A stretch of DNA of 64,000 nt from positions 24,929,606 through 24,993,605 of the forward strand of contig JASEVX010000001.1 in NCBI GenBank assembly GCA_031761405.1, given 5' to 3'. Positions 33,091-45,000 of the stretch are shown piece after piece (position 1 is the stretch's first letter; each line of letters starts with the position of its first letter). This stretch comes from Serripes groenlandicus. Its lineage: Eukaryota; Mollusca; Bivalvia; Cardiida; Cardiidae. The position numbers were made by a program, and so were the translations under genes. Below the pieces are notes generated by a model. That model had not been told where the DNA came from. It made no database searches and saw only the letters and a list, made by a program, of their open reading frames with translations.

Positions 33091-33220
33091 ATCCCTTTCC
33101 CTCATATGACAATTCTGTAGCAGACGACTTTAAACATATTTTGTCAAAAAATAGAAAATCTCTATAATTGAATGGATAACCTATGACTAAAAGTGGAAAT
33201 CATTGTGACAAAAGGAGAAA
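33091..33220 (-). repeat. MITE-A left half
   Basis: ATCCCTTTCCCTCATATGAC runs to GTGACAAAAGGAGAAAC and stops abruptly at the central hairpin. Confidence 0.85.
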
Positions 33221-34195
33221 CTTGATTCCACGCCTTCATAATGTCATTCTTGATTGACAGAGCTTGAGGCAGATATAACTGTTAGGACAAGGAGATGAAA
33301 GTTCTGATGAACAGTAATGAAGATTGGATCATCATGACGGTGACAGTTCAATGTGGCCTGTATAGTGTTCACAAGATAATTGTGATATAAACCATGATTA
33401 TACAGTACATAAACAATATAATGATTTTAAGGGAGATAACTAGAGTAAATTAGTCTAAATTAGTATATATATATACTTACAGTAGGTTAATTCTCTTTTC
33501 ATGTAAATGAAATTTTATACATCGCATATATACAATAGAAGTTCAATTGATCATAATTCTGGTGTTTTTTAGGAAATCTTTTTGAATGTCTGTCTGACAT
33601 TTCCCTATGATTGGTACAATTCCATAGTGCTAATCAAATCCATCCAACCAGGCCTTAGACATACCAGATACATATAAACACATATGTTTATATGTCTCTT
33701 GACATACATGATGATATATATACATTACATGTGATAATTTTGGGTGACCTTTCTGGGACAGCCGACATAATGACCACCAAATCTAGACAAGGGTCCCGTT
33801 CAGGCAAACAGCCTACTTAGATTCATAAATTTATAAGTCTAAATTTTATTTTTTAAGTTTTACGCTTGTTATGAAATACTGGTGCATCCCCCCGGTACAT
33901 AGTCCTTCAAAAAAAAGCATTGCATATGCTCATTTTTTATTTTGTTATTATCCTGCATACGGGGTTGACCAATATTATGCCATATGATAAAACGAGAAAC
34001 CGAAATTGATTGGGACTATCCGGTACAGAGATGTAATTTCAGGGACAATCCCAGACAATATCACATGTATGCCTTCGATATGGCTCTTGACGGAAAGCCA
34101 GAAGGAAGGATGGACGGTCCTACATGTGGACATCAAATCCACCTTTGACAGGGGAAAATGAAAACCAATTATCAGGAGCATCATTTCAATTCAGG
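33221..34195. other. NTPCR-LRRC57 divergent intergenic DNA
   Basis: No exon is seen. It includes a TATATATATA tract near 33465 and an ATGTTTATATGT imperfect palindrome near 33685. Confidence 0.4.
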
Positions 34196-35208
34196 TACAG
34201 TGAACTCGACAGTTCCGGGTCAGTAACCAAATTAACGAATCTTGTCTCTTTGAAAGGAAAGTTGAGAGAAACAAAACTACATAAAATGTTAAACAAATAC
34301 TTCCTCCCCACGATGATATAATTCAACAATTATATACATATGTTAAAATGTTTCTTTAGTGTCTTCAAATGCAAGCTGTTAATTTGACAGTTTCGGGTCG
34401 AAATTGCCATTTCCGGGTCACGTGACAAATGCTTATTTCTGTTATCAGGGGTAACCTCAAACAGCTGGTTTTTAATAACAAGATATTCATTTAACATTTT
34501 TATTAAAATAATATAAAAAAAAGAACTAAAATATATCACTTGCAATTACCTATTGCATAAAAAACAGAACAGTGATGGGGCAAAATTTACTGTACACACT
34601 TTCATGCACGAAAACTGATGCATTTTTCAACCAACTAATAAGTCACATTTGACAAAAAATGTAAATTTAAATAACACATTTTTAACATTGATTTATCACC
34701 ATAAGCTTTAAATTATTCTTAAAAAGTTACGAAAATAGTTTTGGTAATAAATTGATAATTTTGAGAAATTCCTTTTGGCTGACCCGAAAGTGTCGTATGT
34801 GAACTAGGTCAAATTTATCCGCTAGTTTGGCATAAACAACTTCGACAAGTCAATAAAAAATATATATCTTGTTCAGTAGTAAATAACCTACACATTTATG
34901 TGCAATACATACATGTATTACTAAAATCATGGCTACAATCAGCAATTTACGCTGTGACAGGTAAATAAAAATATTGAGATTTTGCTTTCGCGGGAATCGA
35001 TGCAGTCAAGCCTTTCGAGACTACGTAATCCGTTCTTGAAATGACAACTTCCTAAATCGAAGTGAAACTAGTGAAACTAGTCAAGCTAATGGGAAATATG
35101 ACTTGATAATCAAATTGTCAAAATATTGTATCATTCTCGAATACTAAACATTTTTTTCCAAATGTGACCCGGAATTGTCGATGACCCGGAACTGTCGAGT
35201 TCACTGTA
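34196..35208. mobile_element. Tc1/mariner-like MITE with TA duplication
   Basis: TA-CAGTGAACTCGACAGTTCCG at 34196 and its reverse complement ending at 35208; the matching inverted repeat extends 27 bp through GGGTCA. CAGTG ends at a TA target are typical of IS630-Tc1-mariner. Further CCGGGTCA motifs occur near 34413, 35165 and 35183, and a related GACCCGAAAGTGTCG at 34782. No transposase ORF is present. Confidence 0.85.
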
Positions 35209-35887
35209 CAGTGTAAGTAGGACTTGAAATAACCAATTTGCACCAGTGGTCTATTTCAATGATTTTAACAGAAAGTTCAATAGCCTTGCTAATACCTTGC
35301 TCTTCTCCTGCTGAATTAGTCTGTTCTCGAGTGCGAATGTTGAGTTTGGATTTATTTAATTTTAGTACAATTTATAAATGTCAAAATAATGCGGACCCAA
35401 ATAATGAGACTATTGCTGAATAGCATTCGTTAATTTAGTCAATGTTCAGGCATACATACCTGTTATGAGATCTTCAAACAGAACAACTTCAAAAACAACG
35501 TGTTTTCAGGTAACTATTGGACGAATTTGACAATTTGTCTGCAAATTGATAAATGATTATTTAAATCATTAGACGCTTTAATAACAATATCAAGCATTTG
35601 TTAACGTAAACAATGATCAGTTGCAACAAAGCTAGTAACAAATGAGTATCCTTGCAACATAAAAAGAACGATTTTCAGTAAAAGAAGTTATAACTACATG
35701 TAATAATTTGAATGTTGTATTGGATGTTTATCATCAGTGAAAATACAAGAACACAATCAACAATATTTGTTTTCCATAAATTTCGAAACTGCGCTGTAGC
35801 ATTTTTTAATAGTTTTGATCTGTCAAAAGAGATGCTGTAGAGGTTTTAGAATCATTTGAAGCTACTGCGCTCTTTCTGGCTGACCAA

Positions 35888-38800
35888 ATGGGTAATTCTA
35901 ATATAAAACAACACGTTCAAACTGCAGAAAAGACAGGTGCTCTCCAATTATGCAATCTCAATCTGAAAGAGGTAATTATTTGATCAATATTGTATTATTC
36001 GTCCCATAATTTTTCGCGTAATTTTGCACTTTCGTATAACATTATATAATGTTTGCCATTTTCCAAATGACAACTCCTATTCCATTACTTGTTTTTCAAT
36101 CAGTGACCATGTATACAAAGTTACATCAAATCTTCTACTGTATATTCTATAAAATATGAGAAGCTTTATTCATTGAAAACACCGCTTTTGCTTTGAGAGG
36201 TACAGTCTTTCGGATTCTGGAGATTTCGTCTAACTACCATTTCGTCTAACTTATACTATAGAGTAAACGGGGTAGAGATTTCGTCTAACTTATCGTATAG
36301 AGTACAATGTAATCTATATCGATATGAAGGTGTTATAGTAAGGTGTTAATTGACCGATTGTAGTAAATGACAACAAACAATTTCAATTAGTTTTAACATT
36401 TTATGGTTTTAATTCGTAATTGTAATATGTATTTGTTATAATTTGTTATAATTTCATTTAATATTTACAGTAAAATCAATACTTGTCAATGTTATCAATT
36501 ATTTTCCCCAATTTTTTTTTTTTCCCTATCTTAATTCTTGTTACTTTTTATAATTTACATATTTTCTTGCAGGAACATAACAACATTTTAAAGAACATAA
36601 TAATCTTTGACATATACAAAGTACATAGTGAATGACACAAATAAATACATATATACAAATATACAAAATATACAGGCAATATACAAGGAAGCGGCTTTTA
36701 ATTTAACCTCATCGTAAATTCTGTCCTTACTCCCAACTGTACCCAGACCAGATATCCGACTGCACACTCGTAGTAGCTGGCTGGTGGTTAAATCATCATC
36801 TTCATATCTGAAACGAAAATCAACAATTAAATCAATAGTTCATAGTCATTACTTATCATTAAAAGACAAACTAAAGTTTTAAAATTTTGAATCAGTGGTT
36901 TATTTATTTATTTGAAGACTATTTTATTTTTACTCACTTATCCCAAGCATCAAATAGACGACCGTGGACCTCGCGGTACCTTTTCCTGTGTAGTCTGGTG
37001 AGACCTGAAGTTCTACGGTCTCAGACTCGCCACGTAGAAACGGAACGAGAACGTAGAACCCCAGATCTGCCCGTCCAGCCCTGGAATTCATTCGTCTATG
37101 CCATCCTGAAATAAAAATTTAATAAATAAATACTTGAATAAGTAACTATGTTTTCAAAGTATTCTCCTGCAGATGTGTTGTGTGTGGGAAATGGTTAATT
37201 ATAATACTTATATTATATAATTTATCTTCTACATCATTGTTTGTCCTGACAGTTTCTCTGAATACGCTCCAGTTCTCAGGACGCCACATCTGGTTTGTAA
37301 TCCACGTCCGCTTAACATATTCAACTACTTTAAGCACCGGTCCCCCAACATCAGCGGCCTGCGTAAAAAGAGCTTCAAAAGCTGAGGAAATATGCTCTGC
37401 TGGCAAGAAAGGTAGAGCCATCACTTTTCGCAGGAATTCATACTTGTCGCCCTTGGTCATGTAAGCGGTTGCAAGTCCCTCACCCTGCACCTTTCGGTAA
37501 ACTCGCTGTACCCAATGAAGGTGTTTCTGGGAGAGCAAAGTTACGATCATGGATATTGAATGTTCTGTCTACTAGTGTGTCTTCTATTGTGTCTTCTAGT
37601 GTGTGTTCGTCTACTATGTCTTCTATTGTGTCTTCTTCTACTATGTTTTCTATTGTGTCTTCTTCTAGTGTGTGTTCGTCTACTATGTCTTCTATTGTGT
37701 CTTCTTCTAGTGTGTCTACTATTGTGTCTTCTAGTGTGGTCTCGTCTGTCATGATTGGAAGGGAAGAGTCTGTTTGGTCAATATCTGTTCTTACAACGAA
37801 TGTTGTGTTCAAAGTACGAATGGGCGAAGTGGGCGGTATGTATTCTGGTATTTCCATATCAAAGTCCTTACACCGTTCACATAGCCAGTCTAACTGTAGG
37901 TTACCCAGAACCATGGCTTTGTACTGTGATGTTACTCCGGTAGTATCCCCTGTTGATATTAAATTCATACACTATTTAATTGTATAAAAATCATATAGTT
38001 ATATCACGTTCAGTCACTCGTCAATTCAATGAAGAAAAATAGAAGTCGTTAAAAATTAACGATGGCTCCGTTTCTTACATGAATTATACCTCTTTCAAAT
38101 TAATCAAAATATTACGGGAATAGAATAGTTATATCACGTTCAGTCTCTCGTCAATTCAATGAAGAAAAATAGAAGTCGTTAAACATTAAGGATGGCTCCT
38201 TTTCTTACATGAATTATACCTCTTTCAAATTAATCAAAATATTACGGGAATAGAATAGTTATATCACGTTCAGTCACTCGTCAATTCAATGAAGAAAAAT
38301 AGAAGTCGTTAAAAATTAACGATGGCTCCTTTTCTTACATGAATTATACCTCTTTCAAATTAATCAAAATATTACGGGAATAGAATAGTTATATCACGTT
38401 CAGTCACTCGTCAATTCAATGAAGAAAAATAGAAGTCGTTAAACATTAAGGATGGCTCCTTTTCTTACATGAATTATACATTTTCCAAGCTTTCAACTCA
38501 ATCATAATTAAAATAGTTATATCACGGTCAGTCAATTCAAAGAAGAAAAATAGAAGTCGTTAAAAATTAACGATGGCTCCTTTTCTTACATGAATTATAC
38601 ATTTTCTAAGCTTTCAACTCAATCATAATTAGAATAGTTATATCACGGTCAGTCAATTCAAAGAAGAAAAATAGAAGTCGTTAAAAATTAACGATGGCTC
38701 CTTTTCTTACATGAATTATACATTTTCCAAGCTTTCAACTCAATCATAATTAGAATAGTTATATCACGTTCAGTCAATCGTCAATTCAAAGAAGAAAAAT

Positions 38801-39038
38801 AGAAGTCGTTAAAAAATAACGATGGCTCCTTTTCTTACATGAATTATATCTCTTCCAAGCTTTCAACTCAATAAAAATTACGGGACATTCAGCAGTCAGT
38901 CATCTTGAATCATTATAGGAAAAAGGGAAGTCGTTAAAAATAATCGAAGGTTCTTAAAATATTGCTAATATTAATATACTGTATATCGACATAACGGGTA
39001 CAGGACAATACGGTAGACGACTTTCGACTCTATACACA

Positions 39039-39089
<51 letters not shown>

Positions 39090-42000
39090 TAATCAATCTT
39101 ACCGTTTTTGCATACTCGATGCTGCCATCCTGCGCAACTGTCACAGCATATTGCGTGCATTCTTTCACTGACCCTACTGGAACAACTAATACACACATAC
39201 ACATTCATCTTGCAAATATATTTTTTAAATGATGGCCACTCGGGAAACATTTTTATTTATTGGAAATGGATACAAATAGCGTAACAAACAGAGGGTTTAA
39301 CAAAAGACAAAAATAAACTCTTTAATTCACAAGTTGTTTTTAATTAGCATTAAACATGTTTGATTAAAGCCGATCACCATTCAATAGAAAACCTTTAATT
39401 TTTAATAATTAATTACACCACAAGACAACACAATTAGAAGTATACCGTCAATCATTTACACAAAGTCGATAAACAGTTAATTGAAATAAAGTGCAATAAA
39501 CTATATAATTGAAGTAAAGTGCAATAAACTATATAATTGATAATGTTATAACAAATAACATTAGAATAAATATAAACATCATATAGACACATGGGTTTTT
39601 TCATGTTTCGTCAGTACATCTGGACGGAGGTTACAAATCATATTCTATTCTGTTCTGCAATGAATAACAACATTTTATTAATATAAGAACACATTGGAAT
39701 ATATTGGACATAAATGGTAAGTCAAATTTATAATTAATAACAAATATATATAATATTTAACTTCTAACTATATACTACACATAAGACATAATAATCGTTC
39801 TTGTTTATAAGTTAGACGAAATCTCTACCCCGTTTACTCTATAGTATAAGTTAGACGAAATGGTAGTTAGACGAAATCTCCAACATCCCAGTCTTTCTAT
39901 CCTTCACAGAGTTTTAAGTCATCACATGTCACCAATCCAGGCATTTACCACATTGCTTCAATCTGTGAAAAGGTCAACCACTCTCTTCTACTTCAGCATT
40001 ATTATTTTGACCTTTACTTTATTAAAATAATTCGCCTTGTACAAGATTTGTCCTTTTCTTTTCCAGTAATTGTAAAACAAGCAGAAAACAAAATCTTATA
40101 TTCATCATCATTTGCTTCCTGTTTATTTATTTATCAGGGTTTTACGCCGCTTTCAACATTATTTCAGTTATATCACGGCGACAGTTCACTTATTCATGAT
40201 CCCTGGGTAAACAAACCAGTACTAGGCTAGAAAATGTGCCTTACCCAAGGGCACTCCACCATGACCGAGGTGCCGCGACCGGGAATCGAACCCGGGAGAC
40301 CCGGTTTCTAAATCCCCGCCGCTAACCACTCGACCACAGCGGATTCCTTTGCTTCCTGTAGATTGAACCAATACTCACAACAATGGTGTTTGAACAATTC
40401 TAAAAATTGATGCTTCAATAGTTTGTTTCTGTGTATGAATGTAAAAGACTACTGTGTAAAATATAGTTCAGTCAACTTAACAATCAGAATGTATATCTGG
40501 GACTGTATTAAGTATTCACTAACTATTTTGAATTAATTCTTATTCTAAATTTGAAGAATTTTCTGAAATCCCACAAAAAGGTATACTGTATATACTAATC
40601 AGAAATGTTGTAAGTTGTGCATTTAGAATTTCATGTTTATAGCTGGATTAATGGATATTGGCCCTATATACGTCATCCATTAATCCTTTCCCTCATACAG
40701 ACGCTTTCTGACACCTCTGCAGCAGACGGCTTTTGGAAAACATAGTGACAAAAGAAGAAATTGCACAAAACGTGCAATTTCTTCTTTTGCCACAATGTTT
40801 TCCACTTTTTGTCATAGGTTATCCATTCAATTTTGGAGATTTTCTATGTTTTGACAAAATACGTTCAAAGTCGTCTGCTGCAGAATTGTCATATGAGGGA
40901 AAGGGTTAATTGGGTGCATTTTAGGCTGCTTATCCCTTTCTCACTTACAGACACATGAGCAGCTGACGACTTTTGAAAACAAATGAAGAATTGCTGATAA
41001 TAATTAGCCACAACCATTTCCCACATGAGTTTTGAAAACATTGTGGCAAAAGTAGAAATTTCTCCTTTGACCACAATGTTTTTCAATTCTTCTCAATAAT
41101 TAAACTTACTTTTTACACAGATTTTTATATTTTTTTGCCAATATGATTTCAAAGGCATCTGCTGCAGATTTGTTGTAATTTGGTTTAAAGATCATGGACT
41201 GGAAATTCCCAATCAGATTGCACAGTAGCACAGGCCGATCTGGATCCTGTTGTGGTATCATATGGTGTTAGCCCTTTCCCTTATATAGAAGCTTTCTGAT
41301 GCCTCTGCAGCAGACGGCCTTTTGAAAACATGACACGCAATTTCTCCTTTTGTCAGGTGCCATGTTTTCAACTCTATTCAATTATTGTTCTTTGATTTAA
41401 AGGGTTTTTCTGTGCTTTTGACTAGTCATTTTCAAAGGCGTCTGCTGCAGATTTGTCGTATTGGGGAAAGGGTTAATCTATTCTTTCTCTCATTGCAGTT
41501 TCCAGAAGACATAGAGAAGCTGGCAAAAAATCTGAGAACACTTGATTTTTCTAACAACAAGATTGCAGTCATTCCCTCGTATATTGGAGGCTTTTCCCAT
41601 ATAAAATCACTGAACTTTAACAGTAACAGATTAGGTAAGACTGTTTTTAATTTGAAATACAGTGAAACCTCTCCAAGGCAACACCTAATTGTGGTTCTAG
41701 AGAGATGTTGCTGTATCGAGATAAATGTTTTAACCTGATAGAAACACAAATTTTGAATCATGTAGGCAAAAATATGGGAAAATCACTATAAATGAAAGTA
41801 TGATTATTGAATGAAGTTAAAATCATTGTGACAAAAGGAGACATTGCTAATCATGAGCAATTTCTACTTTTGTCACAATGTGTTAAAGTCTTCTGCTTCA
41901 GAGGCGTCAGAAAGCGTCTGTTTGTGGGAATGGATTGACTCAACTTTTAAGATGAACATGATAAAAATTTAAGGAAAATCTCTACAAAAAAAAGTACAGT

Positions 42001-45000
42001 AATCAAATAGAGATGAAATCATTGCAGCAATTTCTCCTATTGCCACAATGTTTTCAAAAGTTGCCTGCGGTAGAAGCGTCAAAATGCATGTATAAATCAT
42101 CATAAAGTTTGAAAGGGTTAAAAATGCTTCCAGTGTCCAATCTAGGAGGAGGGATCGTGCTAATTCTCACACTGTATTGAATATTCCCCCCCTAAATTTG
42201 TATTGGAGGGGGTGGGGATTTGTTCGGCGAAAGCTGACTAACGTGGGTTTTGACCTAGATGTTAAACAAATGATCTAGATTGTAGACCAATCAAATTTTG
42301 TATTTAATGAATAATGTCGAAGAAATAAAGGAAATGAAACGTTTTGATTGGTTCATAGTTAAGTTGGTGATCCAGCTAGGGGCACTAATAAGGTGAAGTT
42401 TTAAAATGAAATGCTCTGCATACTAACCTTTAATTGTTTTCCTTAAGAAATAAATTTCAGTGAAAAAAATCAGTGAAAACGTCTGAAATATAATATTTAA
42501 GAGCAAATTATTAATTATTTTTGAAACATGATAAGTTTTCAGTTATTTATCGTCAATTGAAACTTATACTGTGTTACATAATACACCTCTTGGGAGCCTC
42601 GAGTAATCTCCGGTCATGTGATGAATTTCTCAGCCTAGAATAACGGCATGTCGCGCTAGTGTAATGAATGTTGACTTGGATTGTCATGTGAAAGGTCTGT
42701 GGTTCGCTTCCCAGCAGAGGCAAGCTTCTTTTTCTTTCTCTCTCATTCATATCAAAACCAAAGTATATATATGAACTAAAACATTTATAAATACATTTAC
42801 AAAATATCAAATAATATGCGCATGTTCCATTTCTTAGTGTTTTCTCATATTGATCGACGTTTATCTTTTTTAAAGATATTTCTTGTTTACATAGACAAAG
42901 AAGGAATAATGCCTCAATTTGTTTATAAAAATCATTTCTCCGATAAAATTCCCTCCTTTAACCCTTTCCCTCATATAGACGCTTTCAGACGCCTCTGCAG
43001 CAGAAGGCTTTTTGAAAACATAGTGAAAAAAGAAGAAATTGCACAAAACGTGCAAATTCTCCTTTTGCCACTATGTTTTCCACTTTTTGTCATAGGTTAT
43101 CCATTCAATTATGGAGATTTTCTATTTTTTGACAAAATATGTTCAAAGTCGTCTGCTGCAGAATTATCGTATGTGGGAAAGGGTTAAGTTCTCTTCGAAT
43201 CTTTGATTGGACACTGGCTGCTTGAGTAAACCCCCTCCTTGTAATGTTTGTCTTTTCAGATCGCTTGCCAAATGAGATTGGACACTTAAAAAAGTTGGAG
43301 ACAATTTTACTGGAAAATAATGTTTTAACAGGACTTCCATCTAGTTTCGTCAATTTGTCACATTTGCGGATGTTGAGTCTATCAGGAAACGGTTTCAGAG
43401 CTTTTCCTGCCGAGTTGTGTGAACTTAAAAATTTAGACGTTGTGGACTTATCGAGAAATAAAATTACAGAAATTCCAATGAGTACTAGACCATGTCAGTC
43501 AATGGAATTGAACTTGAATCAAAACCAGGTACCGTATGTCTAAAGGGGTAGTGCGAAGTAGATTTGTTTTGTTTGTATGGTTGTTTTACGCCGCCCTCGG
43601 AAGTTCAACAATTTCAGTTTTCTGTTTTCAAATGTGATATTATATTTTGACTGGTCACATTCAATGCTTTGTATGGTATCTTAGCAAGGTTCAGTTATAA
43701 CAGGACACAAATTTATTCTTAAACCAGCGAGTCAGTTGTAATGCTAACCCCCACAACCCATTACTTCCTTTTTGTGTCACTTAGGGATTATTTTTTTTTT
43801 TGTCCGGCGTCTGTCTGTCTGTCTGTCGTCAAACTTTTTCGTCACGTTTTTCAAATTACTTTTTTTCTACTCAAAGGATTGGATTGAAACTTCTGACAAA
43901 TGTTTATATCAATCTTTGTTATGGGTTCACAAAAGGGGGATAATCCAAATATTTTTATATCACAATTATTGCCCCTTTTCTGTCAAAAATTAAAATTTTC
44001 TGACAAGGCCCCGGCAGATGACACACGTGCTCCATTCTAGTTAGTCTTTAGTATGTCTCGGCTTGGGATCAAACCTGTGACCTTTGCAACAAGGCGAACA
44101 CTCTACCACTATTAGAAGAATCTCGTCTTTTGCAGATGTATTCATTTATATTTTATAAATCGCTTTCAAAGTCACAATGTTTAAATATATAGTAATTTTT
44201 TATAAGAGCATCTCATATCAAATCTACAGCAGACCTCTTTGAAAACATCCAGGAAAAATATGGAAAGTTCATTTTAAAAACATTGTAGCAAAATAAGAAA
44301 TTGCTCATCATGAGAAATTCCACTTTTGCCACAATGTTTTCAAAAGTCTGGGCTTCAGAAAAAGTCTGTATGTGGAAAAAGGGGTAATAATCTTGTAAGC
44401 TAATTTATGGACAACTCTTCTTAACCCTTTCCCTCATACAACAATTCTGCAGCAGATGGCTTTGAACATATTTTGTCATAAAATAGAAAATCTCTATTAT
44501 AATTGAATGGATAACCAATGACTAAAAGTGGCATTGTGCATTGTACATTGTGGCAAAAGCAGAAATTGCTCGTTTTGAGTAATTTTTTCTTTTGTCAATA
44601 TGTTTTCAAAAAGCCGTATGCTGCAAAGGCATCAGAAAGCGTCTGTATGTAGGAAAAGTGTTAAAACCTCTGTCTTTTAGATATCCACAATACCAGAAAG
44701 TATAGCAGACTGGCCAAGATTGAAAGTATTACGACTGGAAGAAAACTGTTTGGAGATAAAAGCCCTTACACCCAAAATTATGAAAAATTCCAAGATTTCC
44801 TTATTGGCCCTAGAAGGCAATGTCTTTGATATGAAAAAGTTCACAAATATTGAAGGTTACGATGAGGTATGTGCAATATTTAACCTTCCCCACATATAAT
44901 AATTCTGCAGCAGACAACTTCTGGATAAAAATAAAGTAAGCCTCTATAAATGAAACATTAATCATAATTCATTGAACATTGTGACTAAAGGAGAAATTGC

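Larger units (their letters stand above)
36588..39250 (-). pseudogene. MULE transposase-related gene, core missing, broken
   Basis: Minus-strand pieces in order: 39103-39250, 37226-37949 (two overlapping frames), 36938-37105, 36588-36807. The first two join in phase to a PHD-like zinc finger: CISC, CCDSC, GWQHRVC, WLCERC. An acidic repeat follows (TLEEDTIEDIVDEH, about 37570-37745). In another frame comes KHLHWVQRVYRKVQGEGLA, VMALPFLPAEHISSAF and WSVFRETVRTNNDVE, then GWHRRMNSRAGR, LHRKRYREVHGRLFDAWDK and YEDDDLTTSQLLRVCSRISG: the conserved order of the MULE transposase C-terminal part. Missing is the DDE catalytic region expected between finger and KHLHW. Defects: frames shift near 37515; the donor expected after NNDVE reads AT, not GT, at 37225-37224; one base is lost in exon 36938-37105 near VELQVS. 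The tail of the last exon is unsure. Most likely a non-functional derivative. Confidence 0.75.
36212..39888. mobile_element. Mutator-like DNA transposon (MULE) in LRRC57 intron 1
   Basis: A 3,677-bp unit bounded by 82-bp TIRs and a perfect 9-bp target duplication. Inside, on the minus strand opposite to LRRC57, is a gene with a PHD-like finger and MULE-family C-terminal sequence. It also contains a 130-bp satellite (37995-38955), a (GA)n run and a small MITE-A fragment. The near-identical TIRs suggest fairly recent movement, but the gene looks damaged, so it may have been moved by another copy. Confidence 0.9.

Noticed and set aside
37480..37968. A separate 162-codon acidic protein gene
   Set aside because: Its first part joins in phase to the PHD-like finger exon to complete the zinc ligands, so it belongs to the MULE gene.
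42816..43187. ORFs beginning or ending in [12 protein letters not shown] or [18 protein letters not shown]
   Set aside because: These peptides recur across the window (for example near 2700, 9300, 22600, 32000 and 47400) because they are translations of MITE-A, not genes.
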